Shown here piece by piece: positions 18,058-26,610 of a stretch of 59,900 nucleotides of DNA. The translations under genes were made by a program, and so were the position numbers. The DNA comes from Verrucomicrobiota bacterium (GTDB taxonomy: Bacteria > Verrucomicrobiota > Verrucomicrobiia > Opitutales > Puniceicoccaceae), in NCBI GenBank assembly GCA_038744685.1, contig JBCDMB010000021.1:1-59900 (forward strand), in the 5' to 3' direction. Position 1 is the first letter of the stretch. Each line of letters starts with the position of its first letter. The notes under the pieces were generated by a model. The model ran no database searches. It was not told the DNA's origin and saw only the letters and a list, made by a program, of their open reading frames with translations.

Positions 18058-19380
18058 ATGAAGTTCCTCTTCCCCATATTCCGTTTCAACTGGTATCGGA
18101 CGGTAGCTCCCATAATTGATGAAGTTCTTAGTCGAGGGAATGAGGTGGTTTGCCTTCACAATGAGAGCACGAGCAATTTTTCGTCGAATCGACCGGATGA
18201 GTCTTTGCTTCCGAAATGGGCTAACGGATCTCCCAGTTACGACTCTTACCATTCTGAGCAAGAGCTTTGGGAAAAAGTAAGCCGCACAGATGCCGATATT
18301 GTGGTTAGCATAGACCTTCCGTTGGATGAGTGGATAGACCGAGAAGAATGGAAGAGGCGAAAATTCCTTTACTTAACGGTGGCTACTACGGATACCTTGC
18401 GACGGCTGTGGGGACCAAACATGCTGGCGGCGACGGATTTTATCTCCGTCCGTTCCGAATGGGAACGTGATGCCTGCATCCTTGATCACACCGTGGATTA
18501 TTGTCCGTGGATCAGAAGGTGTGATGAGATGGGAATCGATGGGAACCGTTACCGCCCGTTGATGGAGCCGCGTCTCGGCAAGGAATGGCCTGAATCAATG
18601 ATTGAGGATTTTCTGTGTAAGACTCTGGTGGCCGGATACCCTCTCTTGGATGGTGTTTCCCTGATTGATCGGGACGAGGTCTTTCGGCGGAGGCGTTTGA
18701 ATCCGGAAAAACCTGTGATTGGTCTTTGGTCTACCCCAACACTGGGTAGGGGGTACTATGGGACTTGGGATCGCATTTTCGCGCAACGGGATCAGGTGCG
18801 ATTTCGATACCGGGCGTTGAGAGGATATGGCCTTCGTGGTTTAACGATTCCGTATTGCAACGAAGAAACCGTGCTTCGCTCGATTCGGGATTTTGTAGAC
18901 CACAATAATGCACAGCTTGTTGTGAAATTGCGACATTACCAGGGGCCGGAGGAAAGTCTTTTCACTCGTTTCGCTGATGGGGTTGTTACAGAGGATAATT
19001 ACTATCCCCATTCTGCCCTGGAGTTGGCTTGTATTGCAGATCTAATGATCGGATTTCATACTGCTGGTATGCCAGAGGCTGTATTTGCAGGGGCACCTGT
19101 TCTAAACCTTACCATCCCCGGCTTTGACACTGAAATTCATGCAAAAACCATGCACTTCTTCGATGGAATGTTTGAATCGAAAGGAGTGGTGACACGCATG
19201 GGAAGTGTAGAGGCAGCTCGTAATCTAGACAGCTTCCGACTGGATGAATTTCGGTTCGAGGAAGAGGCTAGGGAGGATTATCTAATGAAGTTTGCAGGTC
19301 CACGAAGGAATACGGACCTTAGCTTCTCTGCTAACTTAATGGAACAACTAGAGTCGCGTTTAGCGGCAGAGACAGGATAG
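18058..19380 (+). CDS. Unknown protein, GT-B-like, of polysaccharide locus
   Basis: 440 aa starting MKFLFPIFRFNWYRTVAPII. This opening and the later SALELACIADLMIGFHTAGM-PEAVFAGAPVLNL segment look like surface-glycan GT-B proteins (the HxxxxE-type loop of CDP-glycerol or UDP-GlcNAc 2-epimerase-like folds). VVKLRHYQGPEESLFTRFAD fits the strand before that loop. I do not recognise a specific family. It lies 109 bp after the fucosyltransferase-like gene and 12 bp before the SpsF-like gene. Confidence 0.55.
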   Translation: MKFLFPIFRFNWYRTVAPIIDEVLSRGNEVVCLHNESTSNFSSNRPDESLLPKWANGSPSYDSYHSEQELWEKVSRTDADIVVSIDLPLDEWIDREEWKRRKFLYLTVATTDTLRRLWGPNMLAATDFISVRSEWERDACILDHTVDYCPWIRRCDEMGIDGNRYRPLMEPRLGKEWPESMIEDFLCKTLVAGYPLLDGVSLIDRDEVFRRRRLNPEKPVIGLWSTPTLGRGYYGTWDRIFAQRDQVRFRYRALRGYGLRGLTIPYCNEETVLRSIRDFVDHNNAQLVVKLRHYQGPEESLFTRFADGVVTEDNYYPHSALELACIADLMIGFHTAGMPEAVFAGAPVLNLTIPGFDTEIHAKTMHFFDGMFESKGVVTRMGSVEAARNLDSFRLDEFRFEEEAREDYLMKFAGPRRNTDLSFSANLMEQLESRLAAETG

Positions 19381-19392
19381 GTTTTCTCGTTT

Positions 19393-20154
19393 ATGAGTGA
19401 AAATACAGTAGCGATAGTAGTCTCTCGTATGGGCTCGTCCCGGCTTCCTGGAAAGGCTCTGATGGATATCTGCGGTGAGCCGATGGCAGGTCGGATTATC
19501 GAAAGGGTAAGTCTGGCTCCTTCGGTCGATGAGGTCATCATTGCGACCTCGACTCTTCCTGAAGACGATCAGTTGGAGGAGTTTGCGAAGAGTCGTGGAG
19601 TGAGGTTTTTTCGCGGTTCTCCCGATGATGTCCTAGGGCGAATCACAGAAGCAGCTCGCTTCGCGGAGGCTGATATCGTTCTGGACCTAATGGGAGATAA
19701 TCCACTCGTGCATTCCGAGATGGTAGAAGATGTGATAGAGTTCTTTCGCAGAACCGATTGTGACTTTGTTTCTAGTGTGACTACCGAGTTTCCGCATGCC
19801 CCAAAAGAGATGCCCAAATTTCCCATTGGGTTACGGGTTCAGGTGATGACAATGGCCTGCCTTGAAAAGTGCGAGGATCTGGCCGCGTCTGAGGAGCACC
19901 GTGAGCACGCTACCAAATACATCTTCGATAACCCGGAGCATTTCAAAGTCGGGTACTACCCTGCATCAGGAAAATGGCAAGAGCTCAATCGACCTGAACT
20001 GACATTTGCTGTGAATTACGGCGTTAATCTCGATCTGATTCGAAAGATCTACTCCGTCGCGGTAAAGGATGACCCCAATTTTGGAATGCATACGATCCTC
20101 CGTGTGTTTGAGGAGAATCAGGAGTGGATACCGCTGATGGGAAACCAGAAATAA
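19393..20154 (+). CDS. spsF: SpsF/NeuA-like cytidylyltransferase family protein
   Basis: 253 aa. The nucleotide loop is [18 protein letters not shown] (about residues 9-26), close to the SpsF consensus; the metal Asp lies in [11 protein letters not shown] (about 98-108). SpsF of the Bacillus spore-coat polysaccharide operon and its relatives are predicted sugar or acid nucleotidyltransferases. The NeuB-like synthase gene follows 23 bp downstream with its own ribosome-binding site, the same SpsE/SpsF pairing. It probably activates the acid or sugar made by the neighbouring enzymes. Confidence 0.8.
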   Translation: MSENTVAIVVSRMGSSRLPGKALMDICGEPMAGRIIERVSLAPSVDEVIIATSTLPEDDQLEEFAKSRGVRFFRGSPDDVLGRITEAARFAEADIVLDLMGDNPLVHSEMVEDVIEFFRRTDCDFVSSVTTEFPHAPKEMPKFPIGLRVQVMTMACLEKCEDLAASEEHREHATKYIFDNPEHFKVGYYPASGKWQELNRPELTFAVNYGVNLDLIRKIYSVAVKDDPNFGMHTILRVFEENQEWIPLMGNQK

Positions 20155-20177
20155 CTGTTAGAACAAAGGAAGAAACC

Positions 20178-20864
20178 ATGCTCTATATCGCAGAAATTGG
20201 ACTGAACTATAACGGCAATTTTGACCTCACCTATGAGATGATCAGGCAGGCGAAGCATGCGGGTGCGGATATCGCGAAGTTCCAATGCGGTTGGCGTCAG
20301 GGGAAGGACGAGATTAACCATCTCAACCCGGAGAGACTCTTAAAACTCAAACGATGGTGCGATTACTTCGAAATCGAATTTGCCTGTTCCGTGTTTACTC
20401 AGGAGTCTTATGCGATGGTGAAAGAGGCTGGGGCAACCCGTTTCAAGATTGCCTCGAGAACGGTAAAGGATGATCCGGATCTTGTTGAAAAGGTTGTCGC
20501 AGAGAATAGGGATACGATCATCTCCCTCGGGATGTGGGGAGATGAGAGCAAGGTTCCGATAGACTCTTCCGAAGTTCATTACCTCTACTGCAAATCGATC
20601 TATCCAAGCGAACCATGGGATATGGTTGAACTTCCTAAGAACTTTGAAGAATCCAGATACTCAGGCTACAGCGATCACACAGTTGGGATAGAGACTGCAC
20701 TGATAGCGATCGTTCGGGGAGCGAAGATCATCGAAAAGCACCTGACTCTTGATAAATCCGATACGACGATTCGGGATCACGCTTTGAGTGCGACGCCAGA
20801 AGAGTTTGGGCAGATGGTTCGACTGGGACGGGACATCGAGAAGAAGCTCAGTTTGGGCGTTTGA
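20178..20864 (+). CDS. N-acetylneuraminate synthase-like protein (NeuB/SpsE barrel only, no SAF domain)
   Basis: 228 aa from ATG 20178, chosen because AAAGGAAG lies just upstream and the family N-terminus [12 protein letters not shown] follows at once. NeuB motifs: [55 protein letters not shown] and the metal/PEP motif [12 protein letters not shown]. Usual NeuB/SpsE proteins are about 340-370 aa with a C-terminal antifreeze-like (SAF) domain; this one stops after the barrel. It should condense phosphoenolpyruvate with an aldose. Lack of the SAF domain, which helps form the active site in NeuB dimers, makes the substrate uncertain. Confidence 0.78.
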   Translation: MLYIAEIGLNYNGNFDLTYEMIRQAKHAGADIAKFQCGWRQGKDEINHLNPERLLKLKRWCDYFEIEFACSVFTQESYAMVKEAGATRFKIASRTVKDDPDLVEKVVAENRDTIISLGMWGDESKVPIDSSEVHYLYCKSIYPSEPWDMVELPKNFEESRYSGYSDHTVGIETALIAIVRGAKIIEKHLTLDKSDTTIRDHALSATPEEFGQMVRLGRDIEKKLSLGV

Positions 20865-20865
20865 G

Positions 20866-21570
20866 ATGAAATTTGTCCTCCTGTCGACCAAAGGAATTCA
20901 CCACACCTATTTCATTCATCGAGTCTTGGAGGCCGGTTTCGAGATCGATTCCGTTTTCTACGAGACGGGAATTCTCAAACCACCTTTTGATGTCACGAGC
21001 AGATTTGATAATTCCCAGAGGATTTATGAGGAACGAGTATTTGGTGAGTATTCGTTAGAGGATCCCTCATCGTTAACTTACTTTCAATTCAAGAGTCTCA
21101 ACTCGGATGCAGCGGTCCAAGCAATCAAAGAACGCAAAGCGGATATCGGAATTGTATTCGGTTGTGGGAAGCTCGATACGAGTGTCATTCAGTGCTTCCC
21201 TTTACTCCTAAATATCCACAAGGGATTTGCGGAGAGGTATCGTGGGCTGGATACGGATCTATGGCCTATTTTTCACGCCGAGTATCGGAATATTGGAGTG
21301 ACTTTACACAAGGTTGCTCCCTCCCTCGATACTGGTGATCTGGTTGAAGCGTTGCCTGTATTTTTAGGGCGGGGGATGAAGATTGAAGAGCTTCGGGTCG
21401 CTTGGGTGAAACTGGCTACGGAGATGTCGATTCGTAGTTTAGAAAAGTTCGAGAAAGGGACTCTTGAGACCACGAAACAGAAGTCGATAGGGCGCTACTA
21501 TACGTTCATGCCGAGTGACTTGAGAAACTTGGCCGCAGACCGTTTTGATCGTTTTTGCTCTCGGTTGTAG
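20866..21570 (+). CDS. Formyltransferase-fold protein, probable sugar N-formyltransferase
   Basis: 234 aa from ATG 20866, one base after the previous stop. It has the formyltransferase catalytic triad Asn116-x-His118 (LLNIHKGFAERYRG) and Asp155 (LDTGDLV), with GVTLHKV between them, as in methionyl-tRNA and sugar formyltransferases that use N10-formyl-tetrahydrofolate. The C-terminal tRNA-binding domain of Fmt is missing, which favours a small-molecule amine such as an amino sugar as acceptor. Context (NeuB-like and deacetylase genes) fits formylation of an amino sugar exposed by deacetylation. Confidence 0.78.
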   Translation: MKFVLLSTKGIHHTYFIHRVLEAGFEIDSVFYETGILKPPFDVTSRFDNSQRIYEERVFGEYSLEDPSSLTYFQFKSLNSDAAVQAIKERKADIGIVFGCGKLDTSVIQCFPLLLNIHKGFAERYRGLDTDLWPIFHAEYRNIGVTLHKVAPSLDTGDLVEALPVFLGRGMKIEELRVAWVKLATEMSIRSLEKFEKGTLETTKQKSIGRYYTFMPSDLRNLAADRFDRFCSRL

Positions 21571-21572
21571 GC

Positions 21573-22487
21573 ATGGAGAATCATCTGACCATCCTTCTCT
21601 ACCACGGGGTCACCAGACTGCGGAGCGCAGGCATCGAGAATTACTCCGGAAAACACATTTCTGAGAACGACTTTCGGCAGCAAATGAACTTGGTTTCTAT
21701 CAAATACCATCCGCTCTCGATAGATGAGGTCGTTGAGATTCACGAAGCGGGTGAGTCATACCCAGCGAATGCTGTTGTCGTGAGTTTTGATGACGGTTTT
21801 GAGAACAATCATGACATTGCGGCCCCCATCCTCAGTGATCTCGAAGTTCCTGCAGTCTTTTATCTGTCCACTGGTATCGTCGGAACCGGACGAATGTTCT
21901 GGGTGGACCAAATTGAAGACGTCTTAAACCGGTCTGAGAAGGAGGAGATCGAAATAGCCCTCGGGGCTGAACCGATTTCATTTTCTCTGGGCAGTCAGCG
22001 GCTTCGGATTCAAGCACTGGAAACGATTAAGGACTACTGCAAAAGATCCGAGGCTGCCGAGAAAGATCGAGTTGTTCTTGAACTCGTAGAGGCCGCTGGA
22101 GTGAAGCCGGATGTGAATGCGTCTGGGAACTACAAGGCCATGACTTGGGAAAAGGCGAAACGACTCAACGGAGATCCTCTTTTTACCGTGGGAGGGCATA
22201 CCATGAATCACAATATTCTTACCCGGCTTGAACCTTTTGAGATGGAGAGGGAAATTACAGAGTCGCTTAAAGCAATCCGACGGGAGACTGGAGTAAAACC
22301 ACGTCACTTCAGCTATCCAGAAGGTCAGGCAGATCATTTCGACGAAGGCGTTATTGAATGTTTGAAGAACTCGGAAGTCGTATGCTCTCCCTCCGCTATC
22401 GATGGGGTGAATCGGCGTGAGTTTGACCTATTCAACCTCAGAAGGATTATGCCTGGATTTTTGGGTAGAGAGTTTCCTCTGAGCTAG
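21573..22487 (+). CDS. Polysaccharide deacetylase (NodB/CE4) family protein
   Basis: 304 aa from ATG 21573, two bases after the previous stop. Early motif LTILLYHGVT, then the catalytic/metal Asp pair in VVVSFDDGFENNHD (Asp73, Asp74) and the metal HxxxH in VGGHTMNHNIL, then RHFSYPEGQ. The family removes N-acetyl groups from sugars with a divalent metal. No signal peptide or membrane anchor is visible, so it may act in the cytoplasm on a biosynthetic intermediate, giving the free amine for the formyltransferase encoded just before it. Confidence 0.83.
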   Translation: MENHLTILLYHGVTRLRSAGIENYSGKHISENDFRQQMNLVSIKYHPLSIDEVVEIHEAGESYPANAVVVSFDDGFENNHDIAAPILSDLEVPAVFYLSTGIVGTGRMFWVDQIEDVLNRSEKEEIEIALGAEPISFSLGSQRLRIQALETIKDYCKRSEAAEKDRVVLELVEAAGVKPDVNASGNYKAMTWEKAKRLNGDPLFTVGGHTMNHNILTRLEPFEMEREITESLKAIRRETGVKPRHFSYPEGQADHFDEGVIECLKNSEVVCSPSAIDGVNRREFDLFNLRRIMPGFLGREFPLS

Positions 22488-22501
22488 TTTTCTAGAGGTA
22501 G

Positions 22502-22541
22502 TTTCTGGGAACACTCCATTTCCACTCAGTTCCAGAAATTA
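22502..22541. repeat. Inverted repeat in gap before 2-hydroxyacid dehydrogenase
   Basis: TTTCTGGGAAC and GTTCCAGAAA pair around a loop of about 19 nt with one bulged G. An A-rich run follows but no U-run, so it is a weak terminator candidate at best. The rest of the 167-bp gap (22488-22654) shows no gene. Confidence 0.35.
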
Positions 22542-22654
22542 ATTCAAAAAACGACTTCGAGTTTTTGTCAGCTGACTTGTCGGAAGGAGAAGAATCGCTG
22601 GCGTCTCGGGTAGTTTTCGACTCTTCTCCAATTTTCCTCTCACTTACTTGATTG

Positions 22655-23599
22655 ATGTATCTTTTCTCCGCTCCATTTGAGTTTCTTGAACCCGAATTTC
22701 GAGCGGAGCTTACACGGGACAATCCGTTAGAATTTCGATTGATCAATGAAGAGGATGAGCTCGGGTTTGACGAGAGAGTCACTTGCTGGATTCCAAATCC
22801 TGGACAACGTTTTACCGCGAGGGCCTCGGTGTTGAGGGCGTTTCCCAACCTAAAGCTGATCTCAACGCCTTCCACAGGATCGAACCACATTGACCGCGAT
22901 TTTTTCGCTGAGAAGGGAGTGGCCGTCCGGTCGCTGCTGGACAACCGGCCTCGGCTTGCAAGCATTCGAGCGAGTTCGGAGTTCACCCTTTTGTTGGTGC
23001 TCTCGTCGCTTCGGAAGATACGCACGGCTTTTCTCGAACTTGACGAGAAGCGCTGGCGCCACCGCGAGGAGGTTATGCGGGGGAGCGAAGTAATCGGGCA
23101 AAAGGTGGGGATCGTTGGAATGGGACGCAATGGGTCGAATGTCGCTCGCTGGTTAACCGCGATGGAGGCCGATGTTCGCTATTTTGATCCTTACAAGAAG
23201 GAACCTCCGGGAAAGATTGATTCGATCAAACAATTGTTCGAGGAATCCCAGATTGTCATCCTTACAGTGGTTTTGACGAATGAGACTGAGGGAATGGTCG
23301 GGCGTGACTTGCTTGAGAGGCTTCCCCTTGGTGCCCATCTGATCAATACCTCTCGCGGAGAGATCATTAATGAGAACGAGCTAGCTGTGTTTCTTGATGA
23401 GCGGGAAGATGTTTCTTACGCGGCTGATGTGGTCACTGGTGAAGTGGACGGGAGGCCGTTTGAGTCTCCGCTTTATGAGCTTTACCTTAGAAATAGAGTC
23501 ACTCTCACTCCACACATCGCGGGCGTGAGTTTTGGATCACAAACCAAGGCAGCGCTGGGGGCTCTTGAGAATGTCAGGGATTTCTTAAAAGAGGTCTAA
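22655..23599 (+). CDS. D-isomer-specific 2-hydroxyacid dehydrogenase family protein
   Basis: 314 aa from ATG 22655. The NAD domain begins with KVGIVGMGRNGSNVARWLTA; the catalytic Arg is in LINTSRGEIINENEL and the active-site His in LTPHIAGVSFGS. It would interconvert a 2-keto acid and a D-2-hydroxyacid with NAD(P). In this locus the substrate might be a keto acid of the NeuB-like product or a glyceryl/lactyl substituent precursor; this is inference. The stop overlaps the next start by one base. The regulatory ACT domain of SerA is absent. Confidence 0.83.
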   Translation: MYLFSAPFEFLEPEFRAELTRDNPLEFRLINEEDELGFDERVTCWIPNPGQRFTARASVLRAFPNLKLISTPSTGSNHIDRDFFAEKGVAVRSLLDNRPRLASIRASSEFTLLLVLSSLRKIRTAFLELDEKRWRHREEVMRGSEVIGQKVGIVGMGRNGSNVARWLTAMEADVRYFDPYKKEPPGKIDSIKQLFEESQIVILTVVLTNETEGMVGRDLLERLPLGAHLINTSRGEIINENELAVFLDEREDVSYAADVVTGEVDGRPFESPLYELYLRNRVTLTPHIAGVSFGSQTKAALGALENVRDFLKEV

Positions 23600-25023
23600 T
23601 GAGTAACGAAGGAAAAAGTCCGTTCTTAGTCACAGTCTACGTGACCAGTCATAACTATGGACGGTTCTTACGAGAGGCTTTGGATAGCGTTCTCAAGCAG
23701 ACTCTGGATAGTTGGGAGCTCATTGTTTTGGATGACGGCTCAAGTGACGATTCGGCCGAAATCGCGGAAGAGTATGCGAAAGCAGATCCTGATCGGATTC
23801 TTGTCATTGCAACGAAGGAATCACGGGGTCTCCGGGCGTGTGCCAATGAAGCAATCGAGAAAGCACGAGGACGCTATATTATGCGTCTTGATGCAGATGA
23901 TTTTCTGGATGAGAACGCGCTTCTGGTGCTCTCCCACTATCTGGAAAGGCATCCTGAAGTCGGGTTGGTCTTTCCGAATTGGGTTTATATCGACGAGGGC
24001 GGAAGATTTCTAGGGATTGAGCGACGAAAGTTGATTGGGGAAGAATCCAAGGTTTTGGATCTACCCGCGCATGGAGCGTGCACGATGGTTCGGCGCAGAA
24101 TTCTCAAAAGTGTTGGTGGTTACGACGTGAATCACGATTCTCAGGATGGGCACGAGTTGTGGCTCAAGGTTCTCGACCGTCACGAAGTGGCGAATGTCGA
24201 AACTCCGCTCTTCTACTACCGACAGCATGGTTCTTCCATGAGCCGTAACGAGGAACGGCTTCTTGCGGCCCGGCGAACAATCAAGCGGTCTCTGGCTTCC
24301 CGAGAAAGTGGAGAAGTGAGTCCGAGGATTGTCGCGGTAATTCCTGCAAGAAACACTTATAAGGAAATGCCGAATGTGGTTTTCTCTTATCTTGGCGGGA
24401 AAACGCTCCTCGATCACACCCTGGATGAAACGCGAACGACGGGAGTGTTTGATACGATCTACGTGTCGACCGATGATGCCGCAGTTGTTGAATACTGTCG
24501 GAATCAAGAGGGTGTACTCTCGGACCTCCGTGACCCGAAGTTATCTGATTCGCACGTGCGTTTATCAGAGCTTGCCGTTGCTGCTGTTGAGCGGCTGGAA
24601 AGTGTCCACAGCGTCTTTCCCGACATTGTTGTGGTCCTTAGTGTTCACTCTCCATTTCGAAGAGCCGCTCACATTCAGGAGGCGGTCGACACGCTGAAAC
24701 TTTACAGGGTAGACAATGTCTTCAGCGCGTATGAAGACTTTGACCTTCATTTTCAACATGGGGAGAACGGTATGTCTCCTCTCAACCCGGGTATGATTGA
24801 TCGTCTGAGGTATGAGCGGGAGGCACTGTTTGTTGACAATGGTGCCTTGCATGCGTCCTGGAGGGACTTTCTCAGGGAGGACAACCTCTACGAGGGTCGA
24901 ATCGGCCATATAATAATGACGCGGCAAGAGAGTCTTCAGATTAAGAGTCAGAAAGACTTGGAATACGCCAACTGGCTTTTATCGAATGAACATTTGGTTA
25001 GTTCGATGTCCCATGAAAAGTGA
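23599..25023 (+). CDS. Fusion: family 2 glycosyltransferase + CMP-sialate-synthetase-like cytidylyltransferase
   Basis: 474 aa. Residues 1 to about 230 are a complete GT2 domain: VTVYVTSHNYGRFLREALD, IVLDDGSSDDS, IMRLDADDFLD, and DSQDGHELWLKV. Residues from about 237 are a NeuA/KdsB-type domain: RIVAVIPARNTYKEMPN, TIYVSTDDAAVVEYC, VVVLSVHSPFRRAAHIQEAV and FVDNGALHA. The usual nucleotide loop (ARgGSKGxPxKN) is altered to ARNTYKEMPN, lacking the Gly-Ser. Either the domain uses a modified loop or is catalytically weak. Joining activation and transfer in one chain would channel the activated sugar. No stop or frame change separates the parts. Confidence 0.82.
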   Translation: MSNEGKSPFLVTVYVTSHNYGRFLREALDSVLKQTLDSWELIVLDDGSSDDSAEIAEEYAKADPDRILVIATKESRGLRACANEAIEKARGRYIMRLDADDFLDENALLVLSHYLERHPEVGLVFPNWVYIDEGGRFLGIERRKLIGEESKVLDLPAHGACTMVRRRILKSVGGYDVNHDSQDGHELWLKVLDRHEVANVETPLFYYRQHGSSMSRNEERLLAARRTIKRSLASRESGEVSPRIVAVIPARNTYKEMPNVVFSYLGGKTLLDHTLDETRTTGVFDTIYVSTDDAAVVEYCRNQEGVLSDLRDPKLSDSHVRLSELAVAAVERLESVHSVFPDIVVVLSVHSPFRRAAHIQEAVDTLKLYRVDNVFSAYEDFDLHFQHGENGMSPLNPGMIDRLRYEREALFVDNGALHASWRDFLREDNLYEGRIGHIIMTRQESLQIKSQKDLEYANWLLSNEHLVSSMSHEK

Positions 25024-25116
25024 AATGAAGACTGGGTTAGAGCTTGCTCTGTTCTTCGAAGATTGAATGGCCGACGGGCTACCAAGTAGACACTACCTGC
25101 GCACCTCTTCTTTGAG

Positions 25117-26454
25117 ATGAAAATTGCAATCATAGGACTAGGCTACGTGGGTCTCCCCCTCGCAATTCGTTTTGCAGAAGCTGGCGTTAAAGTCATTGGC
25201 CTTGACGTGGATCCAGCAAAAGTGGAGGCGCTCAACAACGGAGAGAGCTACATCCGCCACATACCAGGAAAAACGATCAGTGCCCTGAATGAAAAGGGTG
25301 CCTTCATCGCGTCGACGAATTTTTCCAGGGTTTCTGAAGTGGAGGCTGTCTTGATTTGTGTTCCCACTCCTCTCGATGTTCACCGGGATCCCGATCTCTC
25401 CTTTGTGCTCAGTTCAGGAAAAGCGATCGCTCCGTTTCTGGGGAGTCAGGATTCAGAAGGCAGCAGCGAGGAGACTCGCGTAGCATCGACTGCCAAGCCG
25501 ATGACAGAGGATGCAATCCCCAAATTGGTGGTTCTGGAAAGTACGACCTATCCGGGAACGACGGATACAGACCTTCGTATGGTTCTGGAAGAAGGCTCTG
25601 GGTTGAAAGCAGGTGACGGTTTCTACCTTGCTTACTCGCCGGAAAGGGAAGATCCGGGACGAACGGACCACTCGGTGCGGACCATTCCAAAGGTTATGGG
25701 TGGTTACACAGAAGCCTGTCTCAAGCGCTGTGAGGAGATTTACTCCCTTGCAGTCGATGAAACCCACCCGGTGTCTTCCTGCCGTGTAGCCGAAGCGACA
25801 AAGTTGACGGAGAACATTTTCCGATCCGTTAACATCGCCTTGGTGAATGAGCTCAAGGTGGTATACGAGAAAATGGGGATCGATGTCTGGGAGGTAATCG
25901 AAGCCGCCTCCACAAAGCCATTTGGGTACATGCCGTTTTATCCCGGCCCGGGGTTGGGAGGGCACTGCATCCCGATTGATCCGTTTTACCTTACCTGGAA
26001 AGCGAGAGAGTATGGGATGCATACCCGGTTTATCGAACTCGCGGGGGAGGTTAATACCCGCATGCCGGACCACGTGGTTTCACGGGTCGGCGAAGTTTTA
26101 AATGAGGATGGGAAAGCAATTCGAGGTTCGAGGATCTTACTGCTCGGGATCGCATACAAGCCCGGCGTGGATGATGATCGAGAGTCTCCATCCTACGTCC
26201 TGATGAAATCATTAGAGGATAAAGGTGCTTCCGTTTTCTACAACGATCCTTACGTTCCAGAGATTCGTCCTTCCCGCCACTTTTCGGAGTTTGCAGGCAG
26301 GCGTTCGGCACCAATCTCTGACGATTACGATCTGATTCTCGTGGCGACTCATCATCCGGAATACCTGAATTTCGACTTTTCGGATGTCGAAACACCAATC
26401 GTTGACACTCGTAGTTGCCTTAGGAGGCCGGGGAAGAGGTATTGGAAAGCGTGA
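25117..26454 (+). CDS. UDP-HexNAc/UDP-hexose 6-dehydrogenase (WbpA/WecC-like)
   Basis: 445 aa. Rossmann motif IGLGYVGLPLAIRFAEAG (residues 6-23), NAD-binding CVPTPLD (81-87), catalytic Cys284 in GPGLGGHCIPIDPFYL, and the C-terminal UDP-binding domain. It oxidises C6 of a UDP-sugar twice to a uronic acid; the FYPGPGLGGHCIP form is typical of UDP-GlcNAc dehydrogenases (WbpA, VipA). Residues about 108-134 form a Ser/Glu/Thr-rich insert not usual in the family. The epimerase encoded 156 bp downstream would then act on the uronate. The 93-bp gap before it shows nothing. Confidence 0.87.
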   Translation: MKIAIIGLGYVGLPLAIRFAEAGVKVIGLDVDPAKVEALNNGESYIRHIPGKTISALNEKGAFIASTNFSRVSEVEAVLICVPTPLDVHRDPDLSFVLSSGKAIAPFLGSQDSEGSSEETRVASTAKPMTEDAIPKLVVLESTTYPGTTDTDLRMVLEEGSGLKAGDGFYLAYSPEREDPGRTDHSVRTIPKVMGGYTEACLKRCEEIYSLAVDETHPVSSCRVAEATKLTENIFRSVNIALVNELKVVYEKMGIDVWEVIEAASTKPFGYMPFYPGPGLGGHCIPIDPFYLTWKAREYGMHTRFIELAGEVNTRMPDHVVSRVGEVLNEDGKAIRGSRILLLGIAYKPGVDDDRESPSYVLMKSLEDKGASVFYNDPYVPEIRPSRHFSEFAGRRSAPISDDYDLILVATHHPEYLNFDFSDVETPIVDTRSCLRRPGKRYWKA

Positions 26455-26470
26455 GGGTTTATGGAGATGG

Positions 26471-26564
26471 CGAAAGTCGAACATCGAACTTCCAACGTGG
26501 AACATCGAATGGGAATCACCCTTTCGACGTTGGACGTTGAGCGTTTAGAGTTGAATGTTCGCTA
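26471..26564. repeat. Inverted pair of period-7 degenerate arrays, no gene inside
   Basis: Left arm 26471-26512 is six consecutive 7-mers of the form CGAACNT (units include CGAACAT, CGAACTT, CCAACGT). Right arm 26523-26564 is six 7-mers of the complementary form (TTCGACG, TTGGACG, TTGAGCG and so on). Ten bases separate the arms. It occupies most of the gap between dehydrogenase and epimerase genes. The same unit pair, in the same orientation, encloses the gene at 27709. Confidence 0.8.
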
Positions 26565-26610
26565 ACTCTCTCTGGGCTTCTGACTCCTCTATTCTGAATT
26601 CTCAAAAGAA

